Assembly (NCBI GenBank): GCA_024225875.1
Contig: JAAEMD010000004.1
Coordinates: forward strand, 1 to 33,513
Origin: a bacterium
Lineage (GTDB): Bacteria > Margulisbacteria > Marinamargulisbacteria > JAAEMD01
Length of the DNA stretch: 33,513 bases
Direction of reading: 5' to 3'
In this document: in pieces, positions 1 to 8,414 of the stretch
Layout: the number at the start of each line of letters is the position of its first letter
How positions within the stretch are numbered: the first letter of the stretch is position 1
Translations under genes and position numbers: made by a program
Notes under the pieces: model-generated
What the model saw: the letters and a program-made list of their open reading frames with translations, nothing else
Databases searched by the model: none
What the model was told of the DNA's origin: nothing

Positions 1-572
1 AAAGTCTAACTGCTCGTGGACTATCTGGTGTTAAGTACATTGTGTCAGATGATCACGAAGGGTTGAAATCCGCCTTAGAGTCAGTCTTTCCAAATGTGAT
101 TTGGAATCGATGCCACACTCATTTAGCTCGTAATGCTCAACCCTGTGTGAGTCGAAAAATTAACAAGGCAGATGTGGCTTCAGATATCCGTGATATCCTT
201 CAGGCTGCAGATCAAGAAACTGCACAGTTTCTTCTCAACCGATTTATTGAGACTTGGCAAAAAACTGAACCAAAACTGGTGGAATGGGCTGAACTCAATA
301 TCCCAGAAGGATTCAATGTGTTTAACTTGCCAAAAGCCATTCAAAAACGGCTTAGAACAACGAACCTTATTGAACGAATGAATCAAGAGCTTAAACGACG
401 CTCACGCGTCGTTCGCATCTTTCCAAATGAGGCATCTTGTCTCCGGCTCTTATCTGCTGTTGCTCTCGAAATTCACGAAGACTGGTTAACTGAAAGGAGG
501 TGTTTTTCTGATGACTATTTAATCATTTCTGAAACTATTGGAAATAGAAATTACAGAAAGAAGGTTGCTTAA
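1..572 (+). CDS. IS256-family (Mutator-like) transposase, C-terminal part, runs off left edge
   Basis: The listed ORF begins at a GTG at 42, but the same frame is open to the window edge and reads ARGLSGVKYIVSDDHEGLK. That is the usual IS256 context of the second catalytic Asp, so the real start lies outside the window. Further on, a TTNLIERMNQELKRR block carries the expected catalytic Glu, followed by the family's basic and FPN-type motif (RVVRIFPNEASCLRLL). The enzyme would catalyse DDE-type transposition of its own element. The C-terminus looks intact and ends in KKVA, so this may be a complete gene in the genome. I did not identify the terminal inverted repeat just after the stop. It belongs to the mobile-element zone beside the tRNA-Arg gene. 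Family assignment is firm from motifs; activity is unknown. Confidence 0.9.
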   Translation, partial: SLTARGLSGVKYIVSDDHEGLKSALESVFPNVIWNRCHTHLARNAQPCVSRKINKADVASDIRDILQAADQETAQFLLNRFIETWQKTEPKLVEWAELNIPEGFNVFNLPKAIQKRLRTTNLIERMNQELKRRSRVVRIFPNEASCLRLLSAVALEIHEDWLTERRCFSDDYLIISETIGNRNYRKKVA

Positions 573-671
573 TCATGTGACTATGTTACACTATATTTTG
601 AGATGAAAACAGTATTATGTTTTGGTAAATTTGAGAGTATAGAAAAACGAGGGTTTTAAGAAACTAAAGCT

Positions 672-1187
672 ATGATAGAACATGCCATGTTAACAACAAT
701 AATATCTTCGGGTGTTTTAGTAGCTATCGTTACATCTTGTTGTTCGATCATTATATCCATAAGAAATGAAAAATTTAAAAAAAATAGCTCAATCAACGAA
801 TTTCGGTATAAGAAATTATTTGATTTGAATTATGAATTACATAGCTTGCCGCCTATTGATTACACACTGGGAAAAGAAAAAAATGGAAAATTCGAGCAAA
901 CTAAAGACAAGGTAAGCAATGTAGTTAAGAAAGATACTGAAAAATTTTTTAAAATTAAAGATATTTTTAATAAATCCACCCCTTTGCTTGACAAACCCTT
1001 AATTGATGAGTTGCTACCTTTAATAAAGCAAGAAGAAGATTTAAGCCATGTACTAGTAAAACGTATTTATACCACAGATTTAGATCCTCCAGGTTCACTA
1101 AAAGAACTTTTTGAGGCAAGAAATATATTTAAAGAGACTTTTAGTGCTTCAATTATAACTCAACTTAGAAAACTTGTTTTGGAATAA
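672..1187 (+). CDS. Hypothetical protein with one N-terminal membrane helix
   Basis: A 171-residue protein I do not recognise. Residues about 6-30 form one hydrophobic segment (TTIISSGVLVAIVTSCCSII). It is followed by a Lys-rich, mostly helical soluble region without cysteines or obvious catalytic motifs. This resembles the many one-pass anchored proteins of unknown function carried on islands and prophages. An ATG at 687 is an equally possible start, and neither has a clear ribosome binding site. It lies between the IS256 transposase and the integrase remnant, so it is probably cargo of an integrated element. Codon use is very AT-rich. Function unknown. Confidence 0.6.
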   Translation: MIEHAMLTTIISSGVLVAIVTSCCSIIISIRNEKFKKNSSINEFRYKKLFDLNYELHSLPPIDYTLGKEKNGKFEQTKDKVSNVVKKDTEKFFKIKDIFNKSTPLLDKPLIDELLPLIKQEEDLSHVLVKRIYTTDLDPPGSLKELFEARNIFKETFSASIITQLRKLVLE

Positions 1188-1229
1188 ATAGCTCTGTGAC
1201 ATAATTTTTCAGTTGATTTAAACATAATA

Positions 1230-1394
1230 ATGAATGGGGTAAACCTTAAAACCGTTCAAGAATTCTTAGGCCATGCCTCAATTGAAATCACCTCAGATTA
1301 CTACAGTCATCTATGCCCTTCTTTCAAACAAAATGAGGTAGATAAACTAAACTATAAGCTTTCTGGCATTGAAACAACCAATCTACTTACTTAA
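1230..1394 (+). pseudogene. Tyrosine recombinase (phage integrase) C-terminal fragment
   Basis: This ORF is too short for the supplied track. It reads NGVNLKTVQEFLGHAS followed by ITSDYYSHL, the classic end of a tyrosine recombinase: the LGHAS box with its active-site His, then the Tyr nucleophile region. In this frame a stop lies at 1197-1199, so only about 54 residues remain and the Arg-containing N-terminal part of the catalytic domain is missing. The fragment is therefore a dead remnant. It sits about 170 bp from the 3' end of tRNA-Arg, the usual position of an integrase relative to its attachment site. The family call is strong; the exact limits of the remnant are uncertain. Confidence 0.85.
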
Positions 1395-1560
1395 TAACAT
1401 TCTTTCATCTTAAATCTATGGATAACATTTTTTCAATTAGCATGTTTTTATTTGCTTTTATTTGCGTCCGCTAACCACAAGTTTCTTAGACATTTCTTAG
1501 ACACTTTTGTTGTTAAGCGTTTCAGTACTACCTTTTCCTGTTATTTCAAAGCTAAAAAAA

Positions 1561-1637
1561 TGGTACCCCCGACAGGATTCGAACCTGAGACCTTCGGATT
1601 AGGAATCCGACGCTCTATCCTACTGAGCTACGGGGGC
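1561..1637 (-). tRNA. tRNA-Arg (anticodon CCT)
   Basis: The minus strand folds as a full tRNA of 77 nt with an encoded CCA end. The acceptor stem is GCCCCCG paired with CGGGGGT, which makes a G-U first pair. The D-arm contains AGCTCAGTAGGATAGAGC. The anticodon stem TCGGA/TCCGA encloses loop TTCCTAA, giving anticodon CCT. The T-loop is GTTCGAATC. It reads AGG codons. The 3' end faces the integrase fragment and the IS element, as expected if the gene serves as an integration site. The overlapping ORF of 69 residues on the other strand is the usual artefact of an antisense tRNA gene. Confidence 0.97.
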
Positions 1638-1672
1638 AAATTATTGTATTTGATATGTTAAGCGAACAAACA

Positions 1673-1707
1673 TTGATTATTATGTATCCAGCAGGCATAA
1701 TAATCAA
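1673..1707. promoter_or_regulatory. 12-bp perfect inverted repeat before the exonuclease start codon
   Basis: TTGATTATTATG and CATAATAATCAA are exact reverse complements separated by 11 nt. The second arm ends 2 nt before the ATG at 1710. The spacer contains AGCAGG, the only purine-rich stretch near the start. The structure lies between the tRNA-Arg gene (minus) and the exonuclease gene (plus), which diverge. It could be a repressor operator or an RNA hairpin limiting ribosome access. A terminator is unlikely because no gene runs into it from either side. Confidence 0.55.
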
Positions 1708-1709
1708 CC

Positions 1710-3131
1710 ATGTTTATATTTTATGACTTTGAAACATCCTCCAAAGAACTTTTAGGCCAGATTCTTACTTATGCCTTTCTGGTAGTCGACAGTCACTTCA
1801 ATATTATTGACGAAATGACAGGCAAAATAAAACTCAACAGAACTCAACTACCGGATATAGAAGCTATTCTCACAAATAAACTTAATGTACTGGATCTACA
1901 AAAAGAAGGAGATCCTGAAAATATAGCTGCAATAAAAATAAGCCGGTTCCTCAGCAAACAAGTCGATAAATATCACCAGGTTAAATTAACTGGTTACAAC
2001 TCAAATAATTTTGATCTTGCATTTTTAAGGAACCTGCTTATAAGATATGGTATCAATCCATACTTTGAAGGCAGATTATCCAGTATAGATATACTGCACT
2101 ATGTCCAGCACCTTGCTTTTGAAAACCCCGATAAATACAGATGGTCTTTAGCACTGAATAAAAATAATCAGCCTTATTATAGTTTTAAACTTGAAAATAC
2201 ACTGCATAAATTCGGACTGCTGGATAAAAAACAATCGCACGAAGCAAGGGAAGATGTCATCTCTACAATTAAGCTTGTAAGAAAGCTTCAGGATGAATTT
2301 AACTTACCTCTAAACAAATTCAAGCCGATCCATATCCCCCATAATTTTGAATGCCATGATAGTATGGAGGTCGCTAAACAAAAGACCCCTGATTATAACA
2401 GTAATGAAGCTGGCCTTAGTAAATTCATCTATACTTACTGGCTGAAAATACAGTCCTCTCCTAAAAATAAACTTGTAGTAAACCTGGCAAGATATCAAGA
2501 ACTGACATCATCAGACTTCTCACTTATGGGAACTGGTGATAATGCTAAATATCTTCGTTATATAAACCATAATAAACATTTTTTTATCCTGGAACCATTA
2601 AATAAAAGTGAAAGAACAAAGTGGCAGCCTGTTATTGAAAAATGCAAAAATGATCCTTTCCTGCAAAGTTTAAATATGGAAAAATACTTTACACTCATAA
2701 AAAAAGAATGGGACATTGAATATCAAATCCATGAGCTTGGGTTTCAAAAAATAAAAGATCTTCATTATTTGATAAATAAACTCTTAACTTATCCGGAAAA
2801 CTATAATGACACCCTGAAAATATTATTAAATAGTAGAAAAGATAAAAAAGACAATTATCTTATTCAGCTGTATAACCGGGTATATTTAAACTATCATCCT
2901 GATCCAAGGCCAGAATACCTCTATAAATATATTGAACCCAGATACATAACTGGTACTATGACAAAAAATCCGGATGATTTTGTTCCACTAAAGCAAAGGT
3001 TAGAGAAAATGACTTTAATATTAAAGTCCGATGAGTACTCAAAAGAAGACAGGGTATTAATCAAAAGCTTAAAAGACTATTATCTTAACTTTTTAAAACA
3101 TAACCATCTTCAGTCTTTTTCTACTGACTGA
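1710..3131 (+). CDS. sbcB: Exodeoxyribonuclease I-like 3'-5' exonuclease (DEDDh)
   Basis: The N-terminal about 195 residues form a DEDDh exonuclease domain. Asp6 and Glu8 lie in YDFETS, Asp102 in TGYNSNNFDLAFL, and His176 and Asp181 in SHEAREDV. Spacing, the GYN-NFD block and total length (473 residues, E. coli ExoI about 475) match exonuclease I rather than the shorter DnaQ or RNase T proteins. ExoI degrades single-stranded DNA 3' to 5' in recombination and mismatch repair. The C-terminal 270 residues, which in ExoI form the SH3-like and helical parts that close over DNA, are too divergent for me to confirm. The gene stands alone between tRNA-Arg and the convergent heat-shock operon. The start at 1710 is the first codon before the DFET motif. 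Family likely; substrate inferred. Confidence 0.78.
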   Translation: MFIFYDFETSSKELLGQILTYAFLVVDSHFNIIDEMTGKIKLNRTQLPDIEAILTNKLNVLDLQKEGDPENIAAIKISRFLSKQVDKYHQVKLTGYNSNNFDLAFLRNLLIRYGINPYFEGRLSSIDILHYVQHLAFENPDKYRWSLALNKNNQPYYSFKLENTLHKFGLLDKKQSHEAREDVISTIKLVRKLQDEFNLPLNKFKPIHIPHNFECHDSMEVAKQKTPDYNSNEAGLSKFIYTYWLKIQSSPKNKLVVNLARYQELTSSDFSLMGTGDNAKYLRYINHNKHFFILEPLNKSERTKWQPVIEKCKNDPFLQSLNMEKYFTLIKKEWDIEYQIHELGFQKIKDLHYLINKLLTYPENYNDTLKILLNSRKDKKDNYLIQLYNRVYLNYHPDPRPEYLYKYIEPRYITGTMTKNPDDFVPLKQRLEKMTLILKSDEYSKEDRVLIKSLKDYYLNFLKHNHLQSFSTD

Positions 3132-3222
3132 TAATCCATAAAGACAGGATAACAAATCATAACAAACAAGCTGCTGCATGACAGATAAAGGATATGATAA
3201 ATATATCTGAGTATTTACGTAA

Positions 3223-4335
3223 TTAAAAAGTACTTTTTATTCTATCATAAATGTTTTCTGACCGTTTAGAATCACCTCGCACCTTACTAAACTCTTTAAT
3301 CAGCTCTTTTTCCTTTGAAGAAAGGTTGCCAGGAATAGTAACCTTTACCTTGACATACTGATCCCCTTTGCCAAAGCCCCGCAAATGTGGGATACCCTTA
3401 CCTTTTAACCTGAAAACAGTATCCGGCTGTGTACCGGGTGGTATTTTCAGCACAGCTTTGCTGTCAAGAGTCGGAACCTCTATTTCCGTACCAAGAACTA
3501 CCTGACTAAACGGAACTTCCGCCTCTATATGTATATTATCTTCTTCCCTTTTAAAATATCGATGATATTTAACTTTAATAAATACATACAAATCTCCAGG
3601 AGATCCTCCATTAGCGCCATAATTACCTTCCCCGCTTACTCTTAGTTTAACCCCATTATCAATCCCGGCAGGGATATCAACTTTTATCTTTTTTTTCTTT
3701 TTCTCCAGGCCCTTACCATAACAGTTACGACATTGTTTTTCTATTACCTGTCCGGCACCGCCACATTTAGTGCAGGTAGAAACCTGTGAAATACTGCCAA
3801 GAATTGTTCTTTGTATAATCTTTATCTGACCTGTTCCATGACAATTAGAACAGGTTGTTTTTGAGGTACCCTTTTCCGCACCACTGCCTTTACATCCAGA
3901 GCATTTATCCAGATGATATATATCTATATTTTTAGAGAAGCTCTTTATTGTATCTTCAAGCTTAATTTCAAAATCAAACCGCAGATCCTCTCCTCTAACA
4001 GGACCTGAAGACCGACCTGAAGATCTTCTGCCTGGCCCACCAAAAAAAGATTCAAAAATATCTTCAAATCCATCAAAACCGCCAAAGCCACCAAAACCGT
4101 CGCCACCTCCTCCCGGAGCATCATCGGTTATTCCAAATTGATCGTATGCAGATTTTTTTTGTGCATTAGAAAGAATATCATACGCCCGCTGAACCGTTTT
4201 AAATTTTTCTTCTGCATCAGCTTCTTTGTTTACATCAGGATGATACTTCCTGGCTAAATTACGATAGGCTTTTTTTATTTCAGCTTCACTTGCATTTCTG
4301 TTTAACCCTAAATTTCCATATAAATCTTCAGACAT
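3223..4335 (-). CDS. dnaJ: Chaperone DnaJ (Hsp40)
   Basis: Co-chaperone that delivers unfolded protein to DnaK and stimulates its ATPase. All domains of a type I Hsp40 are present in 370 residues: a J domain (1-70) with HPD at 32-34, a Gly/Phe-rich linker around 72-105, then the zinc region with four CxxCxGxG units ([32 protein letters not shown]), and the C-terminal substrate-binding sheets. It is last in hrcA-grpE-dnaK-dnaJ and follows dnaK by 58 bp, a gap holding a strong hairpin. The start is supported by a GGGAAGAGG Shine-Dalgarno on the minus strand. The 3' neighbour, the exonuclease gene, converges on it. Confidence 0.97.
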   Translation of the reverse strand: MSEDLYGNLGLNRNASEAEIKKAYRNLARKYHPDVNKEADAEEKFKTVQRAYDILSNAQKKSAYDQFGITDDAPGGGGDGFGGFGGFDGFEDIFESFFGGPGRRSSGRSSGPVRGEDLRFDFEIKLEDTIKSFSKNIDIYHLDKCSGCKGSGAEKGTSKTTCSNCHGTGQIKIIQRTILGSISQVSTCTKCGGAGQVIEKQCRNCYGKGLEKKKKKIKVDIPAGIDNGVKLRVSGEGNYGANGGSPGDLYVFIKVKYHRYFKREEDNIHIEAEVPFSQVVLGTEIEVPTLDSKAVLKIPPGTQPDTVFRLKGKGIPHLRGFGKGDQYVKVKVTIPGNLSSKEKELIKEFSKVRGDSKRSENIYDRIKSTF

Positions 4336-4354
4336 TTATCCTCTTCCCAAATAA

Positions 4355-4378
4355 GAAGCTGCTTAAAAAAGCAGCTTC
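4355..4378 (-). terminator. Hairpin in the dnaK-dnaJ spacer
   Basis: GAAGCTGCTT and AAGCAGCTTC form a perfect 10-bp stem with a 4-nt loop, 15 to 40 nt after the dnaK stop codon in the transcribed direction. It is followed by TTATTTGGG, a weak T-run. It could act as a partial terminator or as an RNA-processing or stability element, lowering dnaJ relative to dnaK. The stem is seen directly; the role is inferred. Confidence 0.55.
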
Positions 4379-4393
4379 TCTATATTATAGATA

Positions 4394-6313
4394 TTATTTT
4401 TTTTCTTTGACTTCAGTATATTCTGCGTCTACTACATTATCATCTGCCCTGCTGTTACTTTCCCCCTGCTCTTCTCCTGCCTGCTGTTCCGTACTTTGAG
4501 CAGCTTCCGATGCTCCTGCATTTTTGTATAGTTCTTCTGACATTTTATATACATCCTGCTGAAGTTTTTCTGTAGCAGCTTTCATTTTTTCTGTATCATT
4601 CGATTCAACAGCTTTTTTGAGATCGTCAACACCTGTTTCCAGTGTCTTTTTTGCTTCCTCATTTATTTTATCAGCATTTTCCTTTATCTGCTTTTCAGTT
4701 GAATAAATCAGAGCATCTGCCTGATTTTTTGTTTCGATCTCTTCTTTTTTCTTTTTATCCTCTTCAGCATGGGCATCCGCATCATTTTTCATCTTTTCAA
4801 TATCTTCGTCAGACAAGCCGGAAGAAGCAGTTATTGTTATCTTTTGTTCTTTGCCAGTACCTTTATCTCTGGCTTTTACATTAAGTATACCATTAGCATC
4901 AATATCAAAAGAAACCTCAATCTGAGGAACACCTCTTGGAGCAGATGGAATGCCTTCCAGAATAAACCTGCCTAAAGTTCTGTTATTAGCTGCCATTTCA
5001 CGTTCACCCTGTAAAACATGTATATCTACACTGGTCTGCCCATCAGCCGCAGTTGAAAAAACCTGACTTTTAGACGTTGGAATAGTAGTATTACGCTCAA
5101 TTAATTTAGTGCATACACCGCCAAGAGTCTCTATACCCAGAGACAGAGGCGTAACATCAAGTAATACAACATCTTTAACATCTCCGGAAAGAACACCTCC
5201 CTGTATAGCTGCCCCTAAAGCAACAACCTCATCAGGATTAACACCCCTGTTTGGTTCTTTACCAAAAAACTTTTTAACTTCTTCCTGAATGACAGGTATC
5301 CTGGTTGTTCCACCAACAAGAATTATCTCGTTAATATCATCTTTAGTTAAGCCGGCATCTTTCAGCGCTTTTTCACAAGGCTCTAACGAACGTCTGACCA
5401 TACCATCGATCATCTGCTCAAATTTTGCTCTGCTCAGTTGTATATTAAGGTGCTTTGGCCCGGAACTATCTGCTGTAACAAATGGCAGATTAATATCGGT
5501 AGTAGTAGTTGATGATAATTCAATTTTTGCTTTTTCAGCTCCCTCTTTTAAACGCTGAAGAGCTATCACATCCCTGCTTAAATCTATCCCCTGGTCTTTT
5601 TTAAACTCTGCCGTAAGCCACTCAATAATTATCTCATCAATATCATCTCCACCAAGATGAGTGTCCCCATTAGTAGATTTAACTTCAAAAACCCCATCCC
5701 CTATTTCCAGAATAGATATATCAAAAGTACCTCCACCAAAATCATAAACAGCTATTTTCTGATCATTCTTTTTATCCATTCCATAAGCTAAAGCTGCAGC
5801 TGTAGGTTCGTTAATAATCCTTAATACTTCCAGGCCAGCTATTTCCCCGGCATCTTTGGTAGCTTTTCTCTGGCTGTCATTAAAATAAGCAGGAACTGTT
5901 ATAACTGCCTGTTTAATTTCTTCTCCAACATAAGATTCAGCATCATTTTTAATTTTCTGGAGAATCATTGCCGAAATTTCAGGCGGAGTATACTCCTTGT
6001 CCTGAGCTTTAACAACAATAACACCATCACTTCGCTCATCTACTTTATATGAAACTATCTTCTCTTCTGCTTCTACTTCAGAATGGTTGCGGCCCATAAA
6101 TCTTTTTATTGAATAAACTGTGTTCTGAGGGTTTGTTACCGCCTGCCTTTTTGCCGGTTGACCAACAAGTCTCTCCGCATCTTTTGTGAATGCTACAACA
6201 GATGGCGTTGTCCTGGTACCTTCAGCATTAGTTATAATTGAAGGGTCCTTTCCTTCCATAACAGCAAAACATGAGTTTGTTGTACCCAAATCAATTCCTA
6301 AAATTTTACCCAT
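4394..6313 (-). CDS. dnaK: Chaperone DnaK (Hsp70)
   Basis: ATP-driven cytosolic chaperone, 639 residues, the normal bacterial length. The ATPase domain opens with [13 protein letters not shown]. It contains the phosphate-binding [12 protein letters not shown] and the hinge-side [11 protein letters not shown], followed by the linker [14 protein letters not shown]. The substrate domain (about 390-500) includes the QGERE strand, and a Lys/Glu-rich helical lid precedes the tail [13 protein letters not shown]. The start has a strong AGGAG site on the minus strand. It works with GrpE (nucleotide exchange) and DnaJ from the same operon, under HrcA/CIRCE control. Nothing is missing. Confidence 0.98.
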   Translation of the reverse strand: MGKILGIDLGTTNSCFAVMEGKDPSIITNAEGTRTTPSVVAFTKDAERLVGQPAKRQAVTNPQNTVYSIKRFMGRNHSEVEAEEKIVSYKVDERSDGVIVVKAQDKEYTPPEISAMILQKIKNDAESYVGEEIKQAVITVPAYFNDSQRKATKDAGEIAGLEVLRIINEPTAAALAYGMDKKNDQKIAVYDFGGGTFDISILEIGDGVFEVKSTNGDTHLGGDDIDEIIIEWLTAEFKKDQGIDLSRDVIALQRLKEGAEKAKIELSSTTTTDINLPFVTADSSGPKHLNIQLSRAKFEQMIDGMVRRSLEPCEKALKDAGLTKDDINEIILVGGTTRIPVIQEEVKKFFGKEPNRGVNPDEVVALGAAIQGGVLSGDVKDVVLLDVTPLSLGIETLGGVCTKLIERNTTIPTSKSQVFSTAADGQTSVDIHVLQGEREMAANNRTLGRFILEGIPSAPRGVPQIEVSFDIDANGILNVKARDKGTGKEQKITITASSGLSDEDIEKMKNDADAHAEEDKKKKEEIETKNQADALIYSTEKQIKENADKINEEAKKTLETGVDDLKKAVESNDTEKMKAATEKLQQDVYKMSEELYKNAGASEAAQSTEQQAGEEQGESNSRADDNVVDAEYTEVKEKK

Positions 6314-6404
6314 AATATTTACTCCTGATTATTTTTATAATTTAATTTTAACTTAACTATATTTTATATATATATTAAACCAAAAATGTTTGATTTAATT
6401 AATA

Positions 6405-6971
6405 TTATTTCGAAACAACAACCATAGCCGGTCTTATTACTTTTTCATGCAGCTTATACCCTTTCTGCATTTCTTTTATAACAGTGTCAGGCTCCACCTC
6501 CTCACTTTCTTCCTGCATAATCGCCTGATGATAATTATGATCGAATTTTTTACCAGTTGACTCTATTTGTGTAATACCTGCCTTATCAAGAACATCATGA
6601 AACTGTTTTTGAATCAGGATAAACCCTTTCATAACTTCCTGAGTTTGAGATTCCGAGTCCTGTGAATGCTCACATGCCCGGTCAAAGCTGTCCAGTACAG
6701 GTAATAACTGCATTATCAGTTCTTCTACAGCATATTTTCTAAACGACTCCAGCTCCTGATTTTTTCTCTTCTTAAAATTTTCAAGTTCAGCAAGGGCTCG
6801 TAAAACTTTTTCATTACTTTCTTCTATAGCGGGCCGAACGTCCTCTTTCTCTTTTTCCAGTTCACAGATCCTTTCTTCCAGTTCTGTTATCTTCTTTTTA
6901 TCTTTATTCTCTGTTGCTCCAGTAGATTTCTTCCTGTTTCTTTTCTTCTTTTTCTCAACTTCCTTAGTCAT
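6405..6971 (-). CDS. grpE: Nucleotide exchange factor GrpE
   Basis: A 188-residue protein with a very basic N-terminus (EKKKKRNRKKS), a long coiled coil (about 25-90), and the GrpE core NFKKRKNQELESFRKYAVEELIMQLLPVLDSFDRA. The C-terminal beta-wing ends in the family signature GYKLHEKVIRPAMVVVSK. GrpE is a dimer that releases ADP from DnaK and acts as a thermosensor. It lies between hrcA and dnaK, with a GGAGG site before its ATG. A 91-bp AT-rich gap separates it from dnaK, where I see no clear internal promoter. The unusually basic first 20 residues are the only oddity. Confidence 0.97.
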   Translation of the reverse strand: MTKEVEKKKKRNRKKSTGATENKDKKKITELEERICELEKEKEDVRPAIEESNEKVLRALAELENFKKRKNQELESFRKYAVEELIMQLLPVLDSFDRACEHSQDSESQTQEVMKGFILIQKQFHDVLDKAGITQIESTGKKFDHNYHQAIMQEESEEVEPDTVIKEMQKGYKLHEKVIRPAMVVVSK

Positions 6972-7015
6972 TAAAATCCTCCATAATTATTAACAGTATC
7001 AACTAATCAATTTTC

Positions 7016-8041
7016 TTAAGTATTTAAACAAGTATCGACCATTTTAGAAATACTCTTAACCATAGGTACTATAGAAGGATATACCATCCTTTTAGGACCA
7101 AGTATTCCTATAGTACCCACAGGTGTTTTTTCAATTTTATATTGAGCAAGAATAAGGCTGCACTCCTCCAGCCCCTCTACCTTTGTCTCTTCACCTATTA
7201 AAACATTACAGCCCTTATCAGACATATATTCAGAAAGAATGCCAAGTAAAGCCTTGTTTTCTTCTAATAAATAAATGACTTTTTGAGTTAATTCTATATT
7301 TTTAAACTCAGGTAATTTCAACATATTTGAAAGACCGGTTGTGAGAATTTGCCGGCCCTTATTCTTGTTTAATGTCTGTAACCTGCTTATTTCTTTACAC
7401 AATTCTACCAGAATACCTTTAAACTGCGGCAACTCCGTTATTAATTCGGCAATAAGTTCTTTGTCAAACAACTCTAAAGATTTACCACCAAGTTTTTCAG
7501 TTACCAGTTTAGATATTTTATTTAGTTCCTCCTGGGTGACTTTATGTTCTATTCGTAACAAAAACTCCTTGTTTATACCCAGAGAATCCAGAAGAACAAC
7601 AAGTACCTTATTTATATCCATTAAAATTAAATGCGCTACTTTTAAGGTCTCCTGGTAAATATCTTTTTTAAATACTATCGTTGTATAATCAAACATTGAA
7701 GACAGTATATAAGAAATCTGCCGCAAAGAATCATGCACATTTTGTCCTATCACATTCACCTGAGTTAATACACGCCTTTTCTGCTCTTCTGTAGGTTCCT
7801 TATATTTCATTAAAGAGTCAACATAAACCCTGTATCCCTTATCAGTAGGAATTCGTCCAGATGATGAATGCCGCTGTGTTAAATAACCATCATTAACCAG
7901 TTCATTAAGCTCATGACGAATTGTTGCTGACCCGATATTAAACTTCTTATTCTCCGTCAAATACCTGGAACCTACCGGCTGGGCGGTTTCTATATAAGTT
8001 TCTATTGTTGCTTCAAGAATCTCCTGTTTTCTAATATCCAT
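7016..8041 (-). CDS. hrcA: Heat-inducible transcription repressor HrcA
   Basis: Repressor of class I heat-shock genes, 341 residues, full length. The N-terminal winged helix (1-75) contains PVGSRYLTE, ATIRHELNELVNDGYL and the wing SSSGRIPTDKGYRVYVD, all hallmarks of HrcA. The rest is the GAF-like dimerisation region ending VVPMVKSISKMVDTCLN. It binds the CIRCE element found 33 bp upstream of its own start, so the whole operon is autoregulated. GroEL normally assists HrcA folding; groEL is not in the window. No clear Shine-Dalgarno precedes the ATG, which may keep repressor levels low. Confidence 0.97.
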   Translation of the reverse strand: MDIRKQEILEATIETYIETAQPVGSRYLTENKKFNIGSATIRHELNELVNDGYLTQRHSSSGRIPTDKGYRVYVDSLMKYKEPTEEQKRRVLTQVNVIGQNVHDSLRQISYILSSMFDYTTIVFKKDIYQETLKVAHLILMDINKVLVVLLDSLGINKEFLLRIEHKVTQEELNKISKLVTEKLGGKSLELFDKELIAELITELPQFKGILVELCKEISRLQTLNKNKGRQILTTGLSNMLKLPEFKNIELTQKVIYLLEENKALLGILSEYMSDKGCNVLIGEETKVEGLEECSLILAQYKIEKTPVGTIGILGPKRMVYPSIVPMVKSISKMVDTCLNT

Positions 8042-8073
8042 AATTAAATTATTAACCTGTTAAAAATAAATTA

Positions 8074-8100
8074 TTAGCACTCTGTTGCAGCGAGTGCTAA
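8074..8100 (-). promoter_or_regulatory. CIRCE operator for HrcA
   Basis: TTAGCACTC, nine bases, GAGTGCTAA: an exact match to the CIRCE consensus. It lies between the hrcA promoter and its start codon, so bound HrcA would block initiation of hrcA-grpE-dnaK-dnaJ. No second CIRCE was found in the window. Confidence 0.98.
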
Positions 8101-8109
8101 AGAGCGCCT

Positions 8110-8139
8110 AGGATACCCTTAAAATGAACATAATGTCAA
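8110..8139 (-). promoter_or_regulatory. Sigma-70-type promoter of the heat-shock operon
   Basis: On the minus strand a perfect -35 box TTGACA (8134-8139) is followed after 18 bp by TATCCT (8110-8115). The predicted start site falls at or just before CIRCE, the standard arrangement for HrcA repression. The -35 box lies only 13 bp from the end of the interspersed repeat at 8153. Confidence 0.75.
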
Positions 8140-8152
8140 TATAGTTTTATAC

Positions 8153-8223
8153 TATACAGCTGGTACAAATTGAAATGTCCGTTTAACTTTAAGTGTCGGA
8201 CATTTTACTTTGGAACAGCTATA
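8153..8223 (+). repeat. Interspersed palindromic repeat, copy 1a (internally deleted)
   Basis: A 71-bp short form of the family. It keeps both ends (TATACAGCTGGTACAAATTG and TTTGGAACAGCTATA) and both TGTCCG/CGGACA inner arms but lacks the central about 45 bp. It lies directly beside copy 1b; the two share the TATA at the junction. It is non-coding: the overlapping minus-strand ORF of 73 residues is an artefact of the repeats. Confidence 0.9.
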
Positions 8224-8337
8224 TAGCCGATCCGAAATGAAATGTCCGTTTAAATGACTGAGTGCTGTGTACTGACGTACATAAACGAAGTCATTTGAAA
8301 ACTTTAGTGTCGGACATTTTACTTTGGAACAGCTATA
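8222..8337 (+). repeat. Interspersed palindromic repeat, copy 1b (full length)
   Basis: 116 bp, same length as copy 2. The left end has drifted (TATAGCCGATCCGAAATG against TATAGCTGGTACAAATTG), while the right end is typical. The centre contains GTACTGACGTAC. Together with copy 1a it fills the divergent gap between hrcA and the oxidoreductase gene. The rest of that 373-bp gap holds the heat-shock promoter and CIRCE on one side and the oxidoreductase ribosome binding site on the other. Confidence 0.9.
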
Positions 8338-8414
8338 GCTCAAAGATAACTGTTTCTTGAGATTACAAAACATGTTATCTTTATTGACTTTATTAAAGGA
8401 GGGAAAGGAGCAGG

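Noticed and set aside
1452-1661. 69-residue plus-strand ORF containing [18 protein letters not shown]
   Set aside because: It is the antisense reading of the tRNA-Arg gene, a well-known artefact.
3224-3239. 16-bp palindrome TAAAAAGTACTTTTTA at the dnaJ stop as a terminator
   Set aside because: It has no loop and is nearly all A/T; it encodes the last dnaJ codons and is probably chance.
8152-8373. 73-residue minus-strand ORF with a repeated SCSKVKCPTLK segment
   Set aside because: It is entirely made of the two tandem interspersed repeats; the internal repeat in the protein is the DNA repeat, and other copies do not keep the frame.
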